Assembly (NCBI GenBank): GCA_027475525.1
Contig: JAMWFC010000109.1
Span: 310,001-374,000, forward strand
Source of the DNA: Macrolepiota albuminosa
Lineage: Eukaryota; Basidiomycota; Agaricomycetes; Agaricales; Agaricaceae
Reading direction: 5' to 3'
Length of the DNA stretch: 64,000 nt
Positions 34,101 to 44,726 of the stretch are shown here, in pieces. Made by a program: the position numbers and the translations under genes. Under the pieces are notes generated by a model. That model searched no databases, had not been told where the DNA came from, and worked only from the letters and a program-made list of their open reading frames with translations. The stretch's first letter is position 1. Every line of letters starts with the position of its first letter.

Positions 34101-35281
34101 CTGGGGATCTTCCTGATCTCCAACCACCTATCCCAGGGTCGATCATTGACCCCAATCTCACACTGTCCCCCCTCCGGGACTATGACGACTTCCTGCCAGT
34201 AGCAGGGCCTTCAGTGATGACGCCCAAAGTTTGGTCAGTAACAAATGTATTAATAGTGTTACCATACCAAGAGTTTGCATTGGGCGCGCTTTAAATGATG
34301 TGAGGAGTCCCGGGCAGGTCCCAGAGAACGCGTCTGTGAAAAAGGGGAAAAGTCGGTAAGGGGAGTCGGCAAGTGTAAAGCGCTAAGGTAAAGCGCTTAT
34401 GAAAGAGCGATAAGCGAACACGGCAATGGGAGCGGCAAGAGCACGGTATGCTTAGCGAGGTCTAAGCGTCGATAATGCCTGCCGTAGTTGCAAGGCGTGA
34501 GTGTGTTGAGTGTTGGTGAGCGTCTGTAACTGCCAATGAGTTCGACGTTGCCGACCGTAAATGAGCTTTTGAGCGTAAGGGAGATTGAAGTAAGGGGAGC
34601 AGGAAACTCTGGTCTGTTGTTCGATTCCGTATGTACAAGTCGGTAAGTACTTTATATACTACAAGGAGTTCACCGTCGCCAGTGACCAACTATTGCCAAA
34701 GTGCGGTAAACTGGAAAATTTCATAGGGGAAGCTCCAATGGTTTCAGATCCCTACTGTCCATTCAAGACCCTTAGCGCCACCAGGCGGCAGATCGCGGTG
34801 CTAAATCATCAATCCATCACCCTTCTGTCTGTCCAAAGTGCTTAGCGATGTCAGGCGCCGAATCGAGGCGCTAAGCGGTGTCAGACGCCAAGGTCAAACG
34901 CCAAGCTGTCCGTCAGTTTTTGATAGATCATCAAGCTTCTCGCTAAGCGCTGTCGTCAGTGACTGATGCCATCTGTCAGTTGTCATTCTGTCTGCCGTCG
35001 GCGCTATCACTGATCGGATCTGCTTCTTGCCACGCGCGGCCGTCAAATATTGCCAAAATTGGTTAGTTAGTGCGCGCTAAGGTATCCCAGACCTGTGCCG
35101 TGCTGCCGTAGCCTGCCGTTGATGCGCTGATCCTGTATGGGGTCCTATCATCGGGCACGTCCTATGTGCCCGCACCTGAGGATGAACTCCTCGACTATGA
35201 CATGGACGATGCAACTGCCGATCCATTCCGGGAGCCTGGAGACTCTCCCATTGCCCCCATCCCTGACTTACCGACAGCCTG
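31116..35281 (+). pseudogene. A1 extra 3' reading frame, uncharacterised, split by a solo LTR
   Basis: Begins 104 nt after the polymerase stop. A leader MDNMPMDQSEQQQ (ATG 31116) is out of frame with the main frame that opens at ATG 31217 (MAPPLTQNAPQWGQ). The first ~240 residues are Gln/Pro/Gly-rich with repeated PQQQ and GYxPxQP blocks; the rest (about 32519-33937) is a more globular part with RQNSFFGTGLAPQFYWLP, IFVGQEART, LLDEVAYRTIAVPF and WADHAYTYGVTYLAHLFF. In-frame TGAs at 31928, 32378 and 32471 are CpG-type changes, the first shared with A2. It is cut by solo LTR C2 at 34215 and ends near 35281. No signal peptide or membrane helix is evident, so an envelope role is not supported. Family not recognised. 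Confidence 0.75.
34215..35150 (-). mobile_element. Solo LTR C2 in the A1 extra frame
   Basis: 936 bp, TGATGACGCCC...GGTCCTATCA, same family as C1. Flanks are TCAG (34211-34214) and TCGG (35151-35154); A2 has TCGG, so the left copy carries one later change. Confidence 0.85.
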
Positions 35282-35319
35282 ACCGTCGTATTATCTCGAA
35301 ACCGTAGCTCAGTCTGATT

Positions 35320-35327
35320 GGGGGGTG
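35320..35327 (+). promoter_or_regulatory. A1 polypurine tract
   Basis: GGGGGGTG abuts the start of the 3' LTR and serves as the usual plus-strand primer site. Confidence 0.65.
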
Positions 35328-35564
35328 TGTAGCGTAGTCCGCTATGTGGCGTTGGCCACATAGCTTTACTTACTGTAGTAGATATTATATTATAATTATT
35401 ATAATATAATATTAATATATTAATTACCTTACTATATATATACTTACATGTGCTGCTTATTAAGCAGCTTATTTTTTGTTCTGTACTACATAGTCAATAG
35501 ACCGGACTGGTCTGATTCTGTGCAGTGTAAACATTAAGCTTACAATCCCTGTAACTTCGTTACA
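35328..35564 (+). repeat. A1 3' LTR
   Basis: 237 bp, TGTAGCG...GTTACA, followed by the CTTCT duplication. It differs from the collapsed 5' LTR at only a few sites, again mostly C/T or G/A. Confidence 0.92.
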
Positions 35565-35569
35565 CTTCT

Positions 35570-37741
35570 CAAGAGACATCATATTCGACAAATTGCTTCC
35601 TGGTCATCTCCATCCTCACTCCATCAAATGGATATTGTCTCCTTTGCCTCAATCATTGTCAGACCCAGAAACTCATTCATCACCATCTATTCATTCATCA
35701 CCTCACCTGAATTCTGCTCCTCCCATGTCTCCTGTTCTGAATTCTCATGACCCGTCTTCTGCCCCAAATTCTTTTGCTATGTCTTTGACCATGTCATCAG
35801 ATATGGTTTCTCACCATACTTGGCGCACTGTGGTTCCCACAGCTAAAGGTCATGCCTATAATGAGGAATTAGCCACATGCAATGAACGCTTAGTCCATCT
35901 TCGTGCTGATTGTGCAGCTCATATTGTGCTTCCTGATCAAATTATGCATGCCATAACCGATTTTCAATCTCTGATTTCTGCTAATGCTTGTTTGGATCTT
36001 TTGATGAGATCTCTACACTGCAATGGCAGAATACAAGGCCTTGGCAACCTATGGTCCTAACCCTATTCCTTTCAAGACTCAACACTCATTTGACTTATCA
36101 AAACCTCCTGATCACTACAATGATGCAATCCACCATCCTGATGCAGATGTATGGAGAGCTGCAATGCAATGGGAAATGGATAGTCTCAGGTCTCAAGGAG
36201 TGTTTCAGGTAGCATCTCTGCCACATGGTTGAAACCCCATTGGTGTTCAATGGGTCTTTGCATATAAATTGAATGCTGACAAATCAATTATTCATGGAAA
36301 AGAGAAGGCTTGACTTGTTGTGCAGGGTTTCAGCCAACGTCCAGAGGATTATGGTTCCACTTATGCCTCTGTTGCGAAATTAACAAGTATCCAGATCACT
36401 CTCGTGTATGCTGCAAAATTCGATTTCCATCTTTTTACATTTGACGTCAAGATGGCATTCTTGAATGCACCCCTCTCACATGAGGTGTACTGTAAACAGG
36501 TTCCAGGTTTTCCTGAACATGACCCATTGATTTGTTATCGTCTACTTCAAGCCTTGTATGGGCTCAAACAGTCATCCCATGAGTGGTATACGATCCTTCA
36601 CCAGGCTCTCAAGGATTTGGGTCTTGTCCAATGCAACGTGGATTATGCTGTTTTTTTGGGATACTTTGACAAGCCACCGGATCCTTCGATCTCAATGTCT
36701 ATGAATGGTTTGAAGCTTTTCATTATTATTTGTGTGCATGTCGATGATGGCCTGAATGCCACAAATTCCATCCTGTTATATCTCTGGCTCATAAGACGTC
36801 TGAATGAACGTTTTGAAGTTATTGACTCTGGTCCAATGACACTTTATTTGGGTATTCAGGTTGATAGAGACCGTCCTTGGTGCAAACTCTGGCTTTTTCA
36901 GAAGGGTTTTATCACAGACCTTCTCTCAATATACAACCTTCTAGATGCAAAATCGACTGCTGTACCACTCTACCACTCTCTTTATTCACTTCCAAATCCA
37001 CCACCGAATTTCCTTCCTGATATTTTAGACGACAATTTAAAAGTACACTATCAACATCTTGTTGGTTCCATTCTTTATCTCAGCCTTTGTACTCGACCTG
37101 ATCTTGCTTTTATGGCAATGAACCTGGGCCAGTTCAATTCCTGTCTGACATGTTTTCATCTTCTGGCTGCTAAAGATGTTCTTCATTATTTCTCGGACAC
37201 GATTGACTTTGCATTACTTTATAATTTTGAAGAACCTGAAGTTCATCCACCTCTGCGGTTATTACTTTCTTGTGGCTGTGGTTTTGTGGACGCTGACTGG
37301 GCTTCAGACTCTTCAACTCGATGCAGTGTTTCTGGTTATGCATTTTTTATGTTTTCTTCTCTCATGTCCTGGTCATCTTTTCATCAGTGAACAGTGGCTC
37401 TCTCTTCAACTGAAGCTGAATACATGTCCATGGCCCATGCCATGCACGAGGCCATCTGGATATGCTCACTTCTCAGGTCACTTTCCATGCCGGTTCCTCA
37501 ACCTTTTCCTTTAATTTGCGACAACAAAAGCGCTATCGATATTGCAAAGTCTGACTCGACAACTTCCCGTTCCAAACATATCGACATATGTTACCACTTT
37601 ATATGTGAACATTTTCTCACTGGTTTCTTTGAACCCACATGGATCTCGACTTCTGATATGGTCACAGATATACTCACCAAGGCTTTGCCACGTGTACTAC
37701 ATGAGCACTTTGTACTCGGTCTGGGACTCGTTCGACGTTGA
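35570..37741 (+). pseudogene. copia reverse transcriptase and RNase H part
   Basis: Starts with the block that follows integrase (SRDIIFDKLLPG) and continues with a linker, then RT: VQWVFAYKLN, FDVKMAFLNAPL, LLQALYGLKQSSHEWY and HVDDGLN at the catalytic site (copia elements usually have YVDD). RNase H: GFVDADWASDSSTRCSVSG, TVALSSTEAEYMSMA and the C-terminal TDILTKALPR. TGA at 36230, 36312 and 37388 interrupt an otherwise continuous frame; at least the last two sit where copia elements have Arg or Gln codons, as expected of C to T decay. Confidence 0.88.
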
Positions 37742-37803
37742 CCCTTATTTCCCCCCCCCTTTTTTTTCATTTTTCCTGTTCTTTTCTGATGCGGCGATGG
37801 GGT

Positions 37804-38094
37804 TGTTGGTATTGGGTCTCCGCATCCGATCAATCACGTGATCATTTGCTACTTCGCTCGTTTGGCCATGTTTTACAGCCTCAGTTGTCTCTCACTAATT
37901 AACGCGACACTGAGGCTGTAAGTCATTACTCTCTGTGTGTCAAATGCATATACTTATAAACCGTAACATTACACAGTTTTCTCTTTGATTGTGTCTATAT
38001 AGGTGCAATAAAACTTAGTTGTCTCTCACTAATTAACGCGACACTGAGGCTTTTTCTCTTTGATTGTGTCTATATAGATAGATCCGGGACTACA
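37804..38094 (+). repeat. copia 3' LTR
   Basis: 291 bp, preceded by a purine-rich GCGGCGATGGGG tract and followed by AGAAC. Lacks about 15 bp present after TGTTGG in the 5' LTR. Confidence 0.9.
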
Positions 38095-39406
38095 AGAACT
38101 TTCTTCAGTTTCCATTCAGGCGTTAAAACGTCTACTAATTCCTTATTTGTGGACCACCGCAACGAGTTAGAAGCTGGTCCGCATGCTTTCTTGTTATTTG
38201 CTTCTTACTCATTTCCTCTCAAGCTTGAATTATATGCCGGTAACTGGTTTGTTACCAGGCAATGCACTTGGGCTCCAACATTGCTTCCATCGCCCCGTCA
38301 TGCCTTTGGATGAAGGTATTACCACACCTGTGTTGATCAAAAGACCTTTTCAGCCTAACTACATTTACCAGTTATTAACTCAGTGCTTCCAATATATCGC
38401 AGGAGAATGAGTGGGATCTGTGAGTACTTCGCAGATTGGCCATTTTTCGTTGACTTACCTATTTTCCCAGTTTAATTCATAATGGGAAATCGATGTATTC
38501 TCGATGAGTGTGCCACATCATAAAGTGGTATAGGCGCGACGGGGGCTAATGATGCCCGTTCGAGCAGTCATCGAGAGCAGGAGCCACTAAATGCACCAGC
38601 GGAGGATACTTGCCCTATGTCGACAGTGAGCTGTCCTCGCACACTTTGAGCCAGGTTCAGTGATGGCCAGGTGTCAGCGGTTTCATGTCGTAGGCCATCC
38701 ATTTGGCTGGTTTCTGATTCAGTACGCCTGCTTTCGAACCAGCAACTCTCATGTACTTGACTATTCTCCCCAGCAGCTCTTACTACCTTCGATACTAAGG
38801 ATCAGCATTAAGAAACTCATGAAGCACCCAGTCACGCACATCCCATTACTTGTCGCCACGCGAAAGACCAGATCGATTCTGGGATGAGTGTTTGCCTCTG
38901 CGAGAGTAGAATTGGCCGTCAAAATTGAATAGTGTATTCAAATTCCTTTGTATATTCATCAACATATTACCCGCGTTGAGCACCTTATGTCTATGCATGG
39001 ATTGCTATGCCATTGGTGTACAGACTCCCAGCGTGCTCACCGGCGGTAAGAGCCTCAAATACTTGGTGTTTTTCCGAAACAGGATATCTGCATCCGAAAT
39101 ACCTACCTGCGATTGTGAAGCAAAGATCGATGTCGCGTCACGTCGTAATGAACTTGATGAGCTTGAAAAGAACTTGCGATATGGTGATAGTGAGGGGGTA
39201 ACGGGTCCCCAATGGTTGATGAAGTAAACTTGGGTATATTGGGGAGAGCTGTGGAGCCGGAGCTAAGTACACAATATGGCGCGAACTATGTACATAGAGT
39301 CGAAGATCTGTAAAGATGAATTGAAGACAGCAAGAAGCAGATAGCATATTATAGCACAGAGTATCACAAAGCATAGAAAGCATACAAACGAAATGATGAC
39401 TCAATG
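38095..39406. other. Host sequence right of the copia element, no firm gene
   Basis: A frame at 38183-38410 begins with a hydrophobic MLSCYLLLTHFLSSLNY that could be a signal sequence, and 38925-39227 also opens with a hydrophobic stretch; neither has a recognised domain or clear introns. The first may be the displaced body of the gene whose TATA box is at 5661. Low confidence for both as genes. Confidence 0.3.
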
Positions 39407-39998
39407 TCAAAACATTCCACGCTTAAGGAGGTCCTTGTAGTCGTAAAAGGTGTCGGGGTTGACCCGGCCACCGTACAAGAACGTGTACATTCCTCTGCGA
39501 CGCGGATTTGCATTCATAGCCTGTAAAAGGTGGTAGTTTGTTTAGACATTCGAGACAACTATGCCAAAACCGTGAAATAAACCTGCTCCGTGTGAAAAGT
39601 TGCCTTGAGCATCGCTATAGCCCTCTTCAAGCCATCTAACCCTTGAACAAGGTGAATGCGTGCTACCCTGCGAAAAAAGACCAATCAAACAGAGCTAACA
39701 ACAAGGACACAAAGATACATACTTGATATGCTGTAAAGCCTTTCGGACAACCAAGTCCTGTAACTGATGATAATACTTTCTAGCTTGAAGCTCTGTAGGA
39801 CAACGAAAGTCAACCAAAAACGGTGGACTAGCTTGGAGAAAACCTACTGTCTATGTCATCCGGCAACTCACTAGAGTCCTTGATCTCACTGGGCCCCCTA
39901 GCTCCCAATTTTCCAATCTTGTTCAAGTTTTCAAAGACGATAGTACATTTCAAGACGTGAAGGGCTTCGTCGGAAGTTGAGATGCGATTCGCAGTCAT
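39407..39998 (-). CDS. Small four-exon protein of unknown family, copy 2
   Basis: Exons on the minus strand are 39998-39848, 39792-39723, 39667-39583 and 39520-39407 (151, 70, 85 and 114 nt), joining in phase to an intact 139-residue product. Introns are 55-62 nt with GT-AG ends. Landmarks are PSEIKDSSELPDDID, YYHQLQDLVVRKALQHIK, GLKRAIAMLKATFHTEQ and PRRRGMYTFLYGGRVNPDTF with YDYKDLLKRGMF at the end. Exon 2 has exactly the length of its counterpart in copy 1 (3479-4053) and all three intron phases agree. The copies have diverged strongly in exons 1-3 yet keep frame and the last exon, so the duplication is old and selected. No domain known to me; likely a small soluble protein. Confidence 0.75.
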
Positions 39999-40654
39999 AT
40001 TGAGGTGAACTGGCTTTGGAATTCTGCGTCGTAAACAATGGCGGGCACGCCGTGGGGAGCCCTAATGCAGGAAGTACACGTGACGAGCACCACGACAACG
40101 TCGAGGCGCCCTAATTATGCCAGGTAATACTGTGGCGACACCGGAAATCGTACTGCTACCTGACAGTATCATAAGTCGCAAGGTCCGTGAAACGGTAGCC
40201 ATGTGGCCTGTACAGAGACTAGACTTTGGAAGTGTCAGAGACAACGAGAAGGTGATGTTGTATTTGACTCTGAACGACGAAGAGGAGTCAATCGATTTTA
40301 GCCAGCGAGTGGTTGATAAAAATGGATGGTATATCATGGACTGGTCTTGGCTCGGCATGGACATCTCAAGAATTCACACAGTGATGTAGACTCCGTAGAG
40401 TGGGAATAGTGAGACGTTGGAGGCTGTCAGAGACGATGAGGGTCGACGTCGAGACTAAATGTGCCGGAGGAGCGGTGAGCAACCTTGGACTTGGGACACG
40501 GGAAATAGGTGAACCGTAGAGCGCTAGTGTCGAGCACGGGGGCCACAGGGTGCAAGCGGACATTCACGGGAAGCAGCGAGACAGGGCTGGATGGGATATA
40601 CAGAAGAAGCATTTGAGGGAAGGAGTTCATCTTGGATGTCGGTAAGCAGTGAGA
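39999..40654. other. Upstream flank shared with copy 1
   Basis: Holds the CACGTG-containing stretch and the CAGAGACGATG stretch that also precede copy 1. The short frames on both strands here (40062-40389) overlap this non-coding homology and have no motif. Confidence 0.4.
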
Positions 40655-41240
40655 GGTGTTGGCATATTTGTAACAAACATGGAACTTTGAACGAGTAATC
40701 AAATACAAAATCACCAAATCCACGTTATAATTCTCGCAGCTGGTTTTTAAAGGACAATGTACTTATATCGTTATGCAGCTTCTGCGCAAGATGTGACCAA
40801 CAATGTGCCCAATGTAGCATACTTATATCGTTATGCAGCTTCTGCGCAAGATGTGCCGAACCTCATTTGATAGGTCCAGCCTGTTTTGGATGCTGCACCA
40901 CCTTGATGCACCACCTTGAGGCTGTGCAGTTGCCTTTGCACAGCTGTGCAGGTGTTGGCATATTTGTAACAAACATGGAACTTTGAACGAGTAATCAAAT
41001 TAAATTGAATACAGAATCACCAAATCCACGTTATAATTCTCGCAGCTGGTTTTTAGAGGACAATGTACTTATATCGTTATGCAGCTTCTGCGCAAGATGT
41101 GACCAACCTTGATGTGCCCAATGTAGCATATTTATATCGTTATGCAGCTTCTGCGCAAGATGTGCCGAACCTCATTTGATAGGTCCAGCCTGTTTTTGAT
41201 GCACGTTTTGCACCACCTTGAGGCTGTGCAGATACCTAAG
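40655..41240. repeat. Imperfect 296-bp tandem duplication with a nested ~60-bp repeat
   Basis: GGTGTTGGCATATTTGTAAC begins at 40655 and 40951. Within each unit ACTTATATCGTTATGCAGCT and TTCTGCGCAAGATGTG occur twice about 60 bp apart. The copies differ by substitutions and small indels, so unlike the 77-bp units this is genuine old sequence. Confidence 0.8.
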
Positions 41241-41342
41241 GTATCTGCTATGATCAAACTGTGTACGTCATCAGTTTCGAACCATAAACTGAATACTACG
41301 ATTATCACCACAACAACAATCAGAAAAGAACCTCTCCCGACA

Positions 41343-42722
41343 TCAATCCAACCAAACAGCATGACTCCCCCCGCTCATCAACTCCCCCTCTCCCGACCTC
41401 GGCCACCCCGCAACGACTCTAACCCCGCCCTTATTCCACCCATCCCACTCTAACACCCTCACACCCCCACCCCCCTCTCCAGCCGCACCATCATCATCGT
41501 CCGTCAGTAGTATCCACACCCCTTCCCCTTCCCCCTCCTCGTCCTTCCTCAGCACATCCAACGCATTCGCCTTCCCCCCCGACGTCGGCGTCTCCCAATA
41601 CTCCGATGCACCAGATCCATCAACATCGACGAACATCCCGTCCGCGTCAAGGCGGAACACGGCGAGCCACCCGCGCGTGGAAGACGCAGCGCCGCGCGTA
41701 GTGGCGAAGAGCGCGCGTGGGGCGGGGTGTGTCGGCGTCGAGGGCGAGAGGAGGAGGGTGTCCCCGCGGAAGGAAGAGCGCGGCAGGGGCGTCGAGGTCG
41801 AAGAGGGCGGGAGGAGAGAGCGCGTGGATACGTGGTCGAGTCCTGTTGAGGTTATTTCGTACGCGTCGACGAGGTTGGCTTGTGGGGTTGGTCAGTTTTT
41901 CTTTGGTTTGTGTGTGTGTGTGTGTATTGTGATAGGGGGAAGTTAAGGCTGGGTAGGAAGTGTTGTACTCACAGTGTTCGGTAACGCAATACAATACACG
42001 TCCGTTCGGATGGACCTTGACGTGCCGCGGACCATCGTGCGCGTCAGGTCCACGGGGCGAAGGGACACTCGTAACATGTGTCAAAAGACCCGTTGACGAA
42101 TCCCGAGTGTACATCTCAATTGAGTCGGTGCCTAGGACAGGAATGAATGCGTAGCCAGACGAGGAGAACTCAACGGCATGCGATCCATAACGCAAAGCCG
42201 CCCTCGTCTTGTCTGCCTTTCCCAGTTCGTCCTCAGGCACGAACAGGAGTTGTTGTAACTTATCACTCAGCGCACCGGACGTGTGGTCGAGCGCGTGCAC
42301 TTCACCTGTGGGTCCCCCAGCAGAGTAGGCGTGTGTGAACGGGGGCGGCAATGTGATATACGACGAGGTCGCAGCTGCGAATGTCGATTGCGTGACCCCG
42401 TCAGTGGGGAGTTTAAACGGCTGATCGGGACGAGGGGACAAACTGAACTGATAGGAACGCTGTTTACGTGCCCGATTCTTCCGTCCTCGAATGACCAGCT
42501 CGAGAGGACAGGCGGGAGTGCCCAGCTCGTTGTGTAGATCCGGTCCTTGCGCGGGCTCGTCGCGAGGTACTGGTGCGGTCCGAATGCATGGACGGTCTGA
42601 ACGTGCTCGAGAGTCCGCTGCAGGGGCGAGAACGCAAGCAGGAAGAGGGACACTGAGCGGAACGAGCCTGAGAGAACGTGATGCACAGGCACCGTCGAGT
42701 TGGAGTTCAAGTTGAGGTCCAT
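41343..42722 (-). CDS. Carboxy-cis,cis-muconate cyclase-like (7-bladed propeller lactonase)
   Basis: Exons on the minus strand 42722-42449, 42374-41973 and 41878-41343 join in phase to 403 residues. The first intron uses donor GTTCAG, which restores VPITATSSYITLPPP; the second has donor GTGAGTAC and a TG microsatellite. Diagnostic blocks are HAYSAGGPTGEVHALD, RYGSHAVEFSSSG, TDSIEMYTRD, DGPRHVKVHPNGRVLYCVTE and SNLVDAYEIT, typical of the fungal enzyme (EC 5.5.1.5) that lactonises 3-carboxy-cis,cis-muconate in the beta-ketoadipate route. Length fits the family (about 370-400). The start is the first ATG in frame; there is no secretion signal, so it is cytosolic. It lies head to head with an intradiol dioxygenase gene 222 bp away, which supplies substrates of this chemical class. 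Confidence 0.85.
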
Positions 42723-42944
42723 GTCAATGGCCAAAGGGGCGAACCCCCCCAAGCTCAAGTCTAGAACCCTAACCTAAACTTAGGATCAATGGCGGGCTGC
42801 CGTTACCGGAGCCGTGGCGCCCGCTCCCCTCGGCCGCAGTTCTTTGTGTGAAGGTTTCTATTTTTCCACCCGATCAAATAAATATGGAAGCCCATGGTCC
42901 CATGTACCGTCCACGCACCCCTCTTTAACTCACATACCACCACA
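42723..42944. promoter_or_regulatory. Shared divergent promoter of cyclase and dioxygenase genes
   Basis: 222 bp between the two start codons. An AAATAAATATGG stretch near 42877 is the likely TATA-type element for the rightward gene. Co-regulation is inferred from the head-to-head layout. Confidence 0.45.
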
Positions 42945-44412
42945 ATGCTTACATGCACCCGCTGGCTGGTTTCTCTACTCTCTCTGCTCGCTGCCGTGTC
43001 CGCACACAATGAACCTAGGACACCGCAGGAAATCGAGATTCAGCGCGCGTTGCAGGCCGCTGCTTACCACGTTCGTATGCTGACTCCGCGACAAATTTAA
43101 TATCTTTGAATCCTTGTTTACAGTGTGCACCTGCGATTGAGAGATACACCGCTGCGCGCAAGTACAACTGGGCACGCAAAGTGCTCGCTGGTCGGCCGTC
43201 GCTTCCGGGCTTCGACGAGCTTTTCGCTTCGGGGACGTACGATACGCCTGGTACTGGTCTTCCCGCGGGCAAAGAACAACAACAGGGCTTGATGGGGTGC
43301 ACCCCGATCGAGGAGACTCGTATACAGAATAACTCGTGCGTGCTTACGCCCGTCGTCACTGAAGGACCGTATTACCACAAGGAGGGCCACCCGATCCGGC
43401 AGAATATCGCCGAACTCCAAGACGGGCTGCTCCTGGTGCGAATTCTCTCGGTTCGGAGTGAGACCTCCTCGCACAGAAAAGTCTAACATTGCTTATTTAT
43501 ACAGCTCCTCGATATCGGCGTCATTGACGTCGAGACATGCGAGCCGCTTCCTAATGTCCTGGTTGACATTTGGCAGGCGAACGCTACAGGCTACTACGCC
43601 GGTACGTTTCCAAATGTTGGCGTTATTCCGGCAAGCGTTGTCATTCTGACTCTTGTCTGTCTTTCCCGCTAGGACATCCTGATCCCGCTCCGCATTTCGT
43701 CAACGAAGAGCCACAAGTCGGCGGCAAGCGATCCGGTCTCCTCAGCGCATTCCCGCGCACGAAATACCACGAGACGTTCCTCCGCGGCGCTTGGCCAACC
43801 GACCAGAACGGCGTCGTCCAATTCACCAGTTGCGTTTTTCCCCTATATGAATCATATATTTCCCTGCCCTCGTGACGAAAAATTTCTAACCCACGTGAAC
43901 AGCTATTTTCCCGGGGTATTACACGGGGCGCGCGACGCACGTCCACACCAAGGTGTTCCCGCACTGGGAGCCCCTTCCGAACGGCACGTTCACATCGGAC
44001 CACCTCGCACACGTCGGCCAGTTCTTCTTTGATGACGATATCAATCTCAGGATAGACAACGTGAGTCCGTCCCGTCCTCTCCGCCTCCTTCCATGTGATC
44101 AAAAGAAACGCTCACATCGTGGACTAAAAAGATGCATCCGTATATTCTCAACCCTATCCGCGAGACACGCGGGCGTACACGCAACTGGCGCGACTCTTTG
44201 AATATCTTTGAGGATTCGCATGGTCCCGAGGGGAAATACAATCCCGTGTTTAATCTTGAATTACTTGGCGGGGTTCTCTCTCAAGGTCTCATCGGATATA
44301 TAACTATGGTAAGGATCGTTCAATTACTACGACTTGGCGTATGGAATTGAGACTTTTTTTTTCGCAGGGCATAAACGCTTCTGCACACTTGGATAACTGG
44401 TGGAAGGGCTAA
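42945..44412 (+). CDS. Secreted intradiol ring-cleavage dioxygenase
   Basis: Seven exons (42945-43070, 43124-43435, 43505-43601, 43673-43828, 43903-44060, 44132-44308, 44368-44412) join in phase to 356 residues. The N-terminus (LVSLLSLLAAVSAHNEP) is a signal peptide. The Fe(III) site is visible: first Tyr in VVTEGPYYHKEG, second Tyr and two His in FPGYYTGRATHVHTKVF. Other family blocks are LVDIWQANATGYYAG, RGAWPTDQNGVVQFTS and HVGQFFFDDD. The enzyme opens catechol-type rings between the two hydroxyls to give cis,cis-muconates. Extracellular members of this family are common in wood- and litter-decay basidiomycetes and act on lignin-derived or plant catechols. An in-frame ATG at 42894 exists, but 42945 gives the better signal peptide. 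Confidence 0.88.
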
Positions 44413-44726
44413 ATTATCTAACGGGAATTGATTTTGTTTTTTTTGAATATCGGATACACTAAACGCAGGCTTTGAGAGCCCGTATACCTCTCCACCCGGG
44501 CCTGCTTTAACGGCCTTTTTGACCGGTTACCCATTAACCCCCTCATTATCGACCATCACATATACCACAAACACCAATGTACTTTAGTCATCTTATATCC
44601 ATATATCATTTATCGCATCGCATAGCCACCACGTGAGATGTACAAGCTTTTTCAAGTTCCACGTCTGCCCGTATTGAAAATGATGCGTAAGTACGTTGAC
44701 CGGCCGAATCATTTTTCTTCGACACG
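44413..44726. other. Intergenic
   Basis: Terminator/upstream region between two genes on the same strand. Nothing specific is seen beyond a T-run near 44440. Confidence 0.4.

Larger units (their letters stand above)
8063..35564 (+). mobile_element. Ty3/gypsy chromovirus, element A1, with nested insertions
   Basis: LTRs at 8063-8453 and 35328-35564 (TGTAGCG...GTTACA) are flanked by the duplication CTTCT at 8058-8062 and 35565-35569. Internal order is gag with zinc knuckle, protease (DSG), RT (YLDD), RNase H, integrase (HHCC and DDE), GPY/F-like region and chromodomain, then a long extra reading frame. A second copy starts at 51254 and serves as a map of the uninterrupted element. Five later insertions (9693-10718, 11992-24040, 24286-25290, 26220-27260, 34215-35150) account for about 16 kb. 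Nonsense changes at 8714, 10962, 28548, 29625 and 30617 make A1 defective. Confidence 0.92.
5736..38094 (+). mobile_element. Ty1/copia retrotransposon, host of the nested insertions
   Basis: Paired LTRs (5736-6041 and 37804-38094) start TGTTGG and end CTACA, flanked by the 5-bp duplication AGAAC at 5731-5735 and 38095-38099. Order inside is primer-binding site, gag-like and integrase frame, then RT and RNase H, which is the copia order (integrase before RT). The body is interrupted at 8062/35565 by element A1. Removing A1 and one CTTCT joins SKYFF to SRDIIFD, the conserved copia block just after integrase, which confirms that the two halves were one reading frame. Several stops and a changed integrase residue show the element is dead. 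Confidence 0.9.

Noticed and set aside
31116..35281. Envelope gene in element A
   Set aside because: Position fits, but no signal peptide, fusion-like segment, cysteine pattern or transmembrane helix is visible in either copy.
38925..39227. Secreted small protein gene
   Set aside because: A hydrophobic start alone is weak evidence; no intron pattern, homology or conserved Cys spacing supports it.
40117..40389. 90-codon plus-strand frame upstream of the second four-exon gene
   Set aside because: It lies in the non-coding block shared with the first copy, where the frame is not kept.
41677..41946. Plus-strand frames of 71-89 codons within the cyclase gene
   Set aside because: Antisense shadows of GC-rich exon 3, where the minus strand matches a known enzyme.
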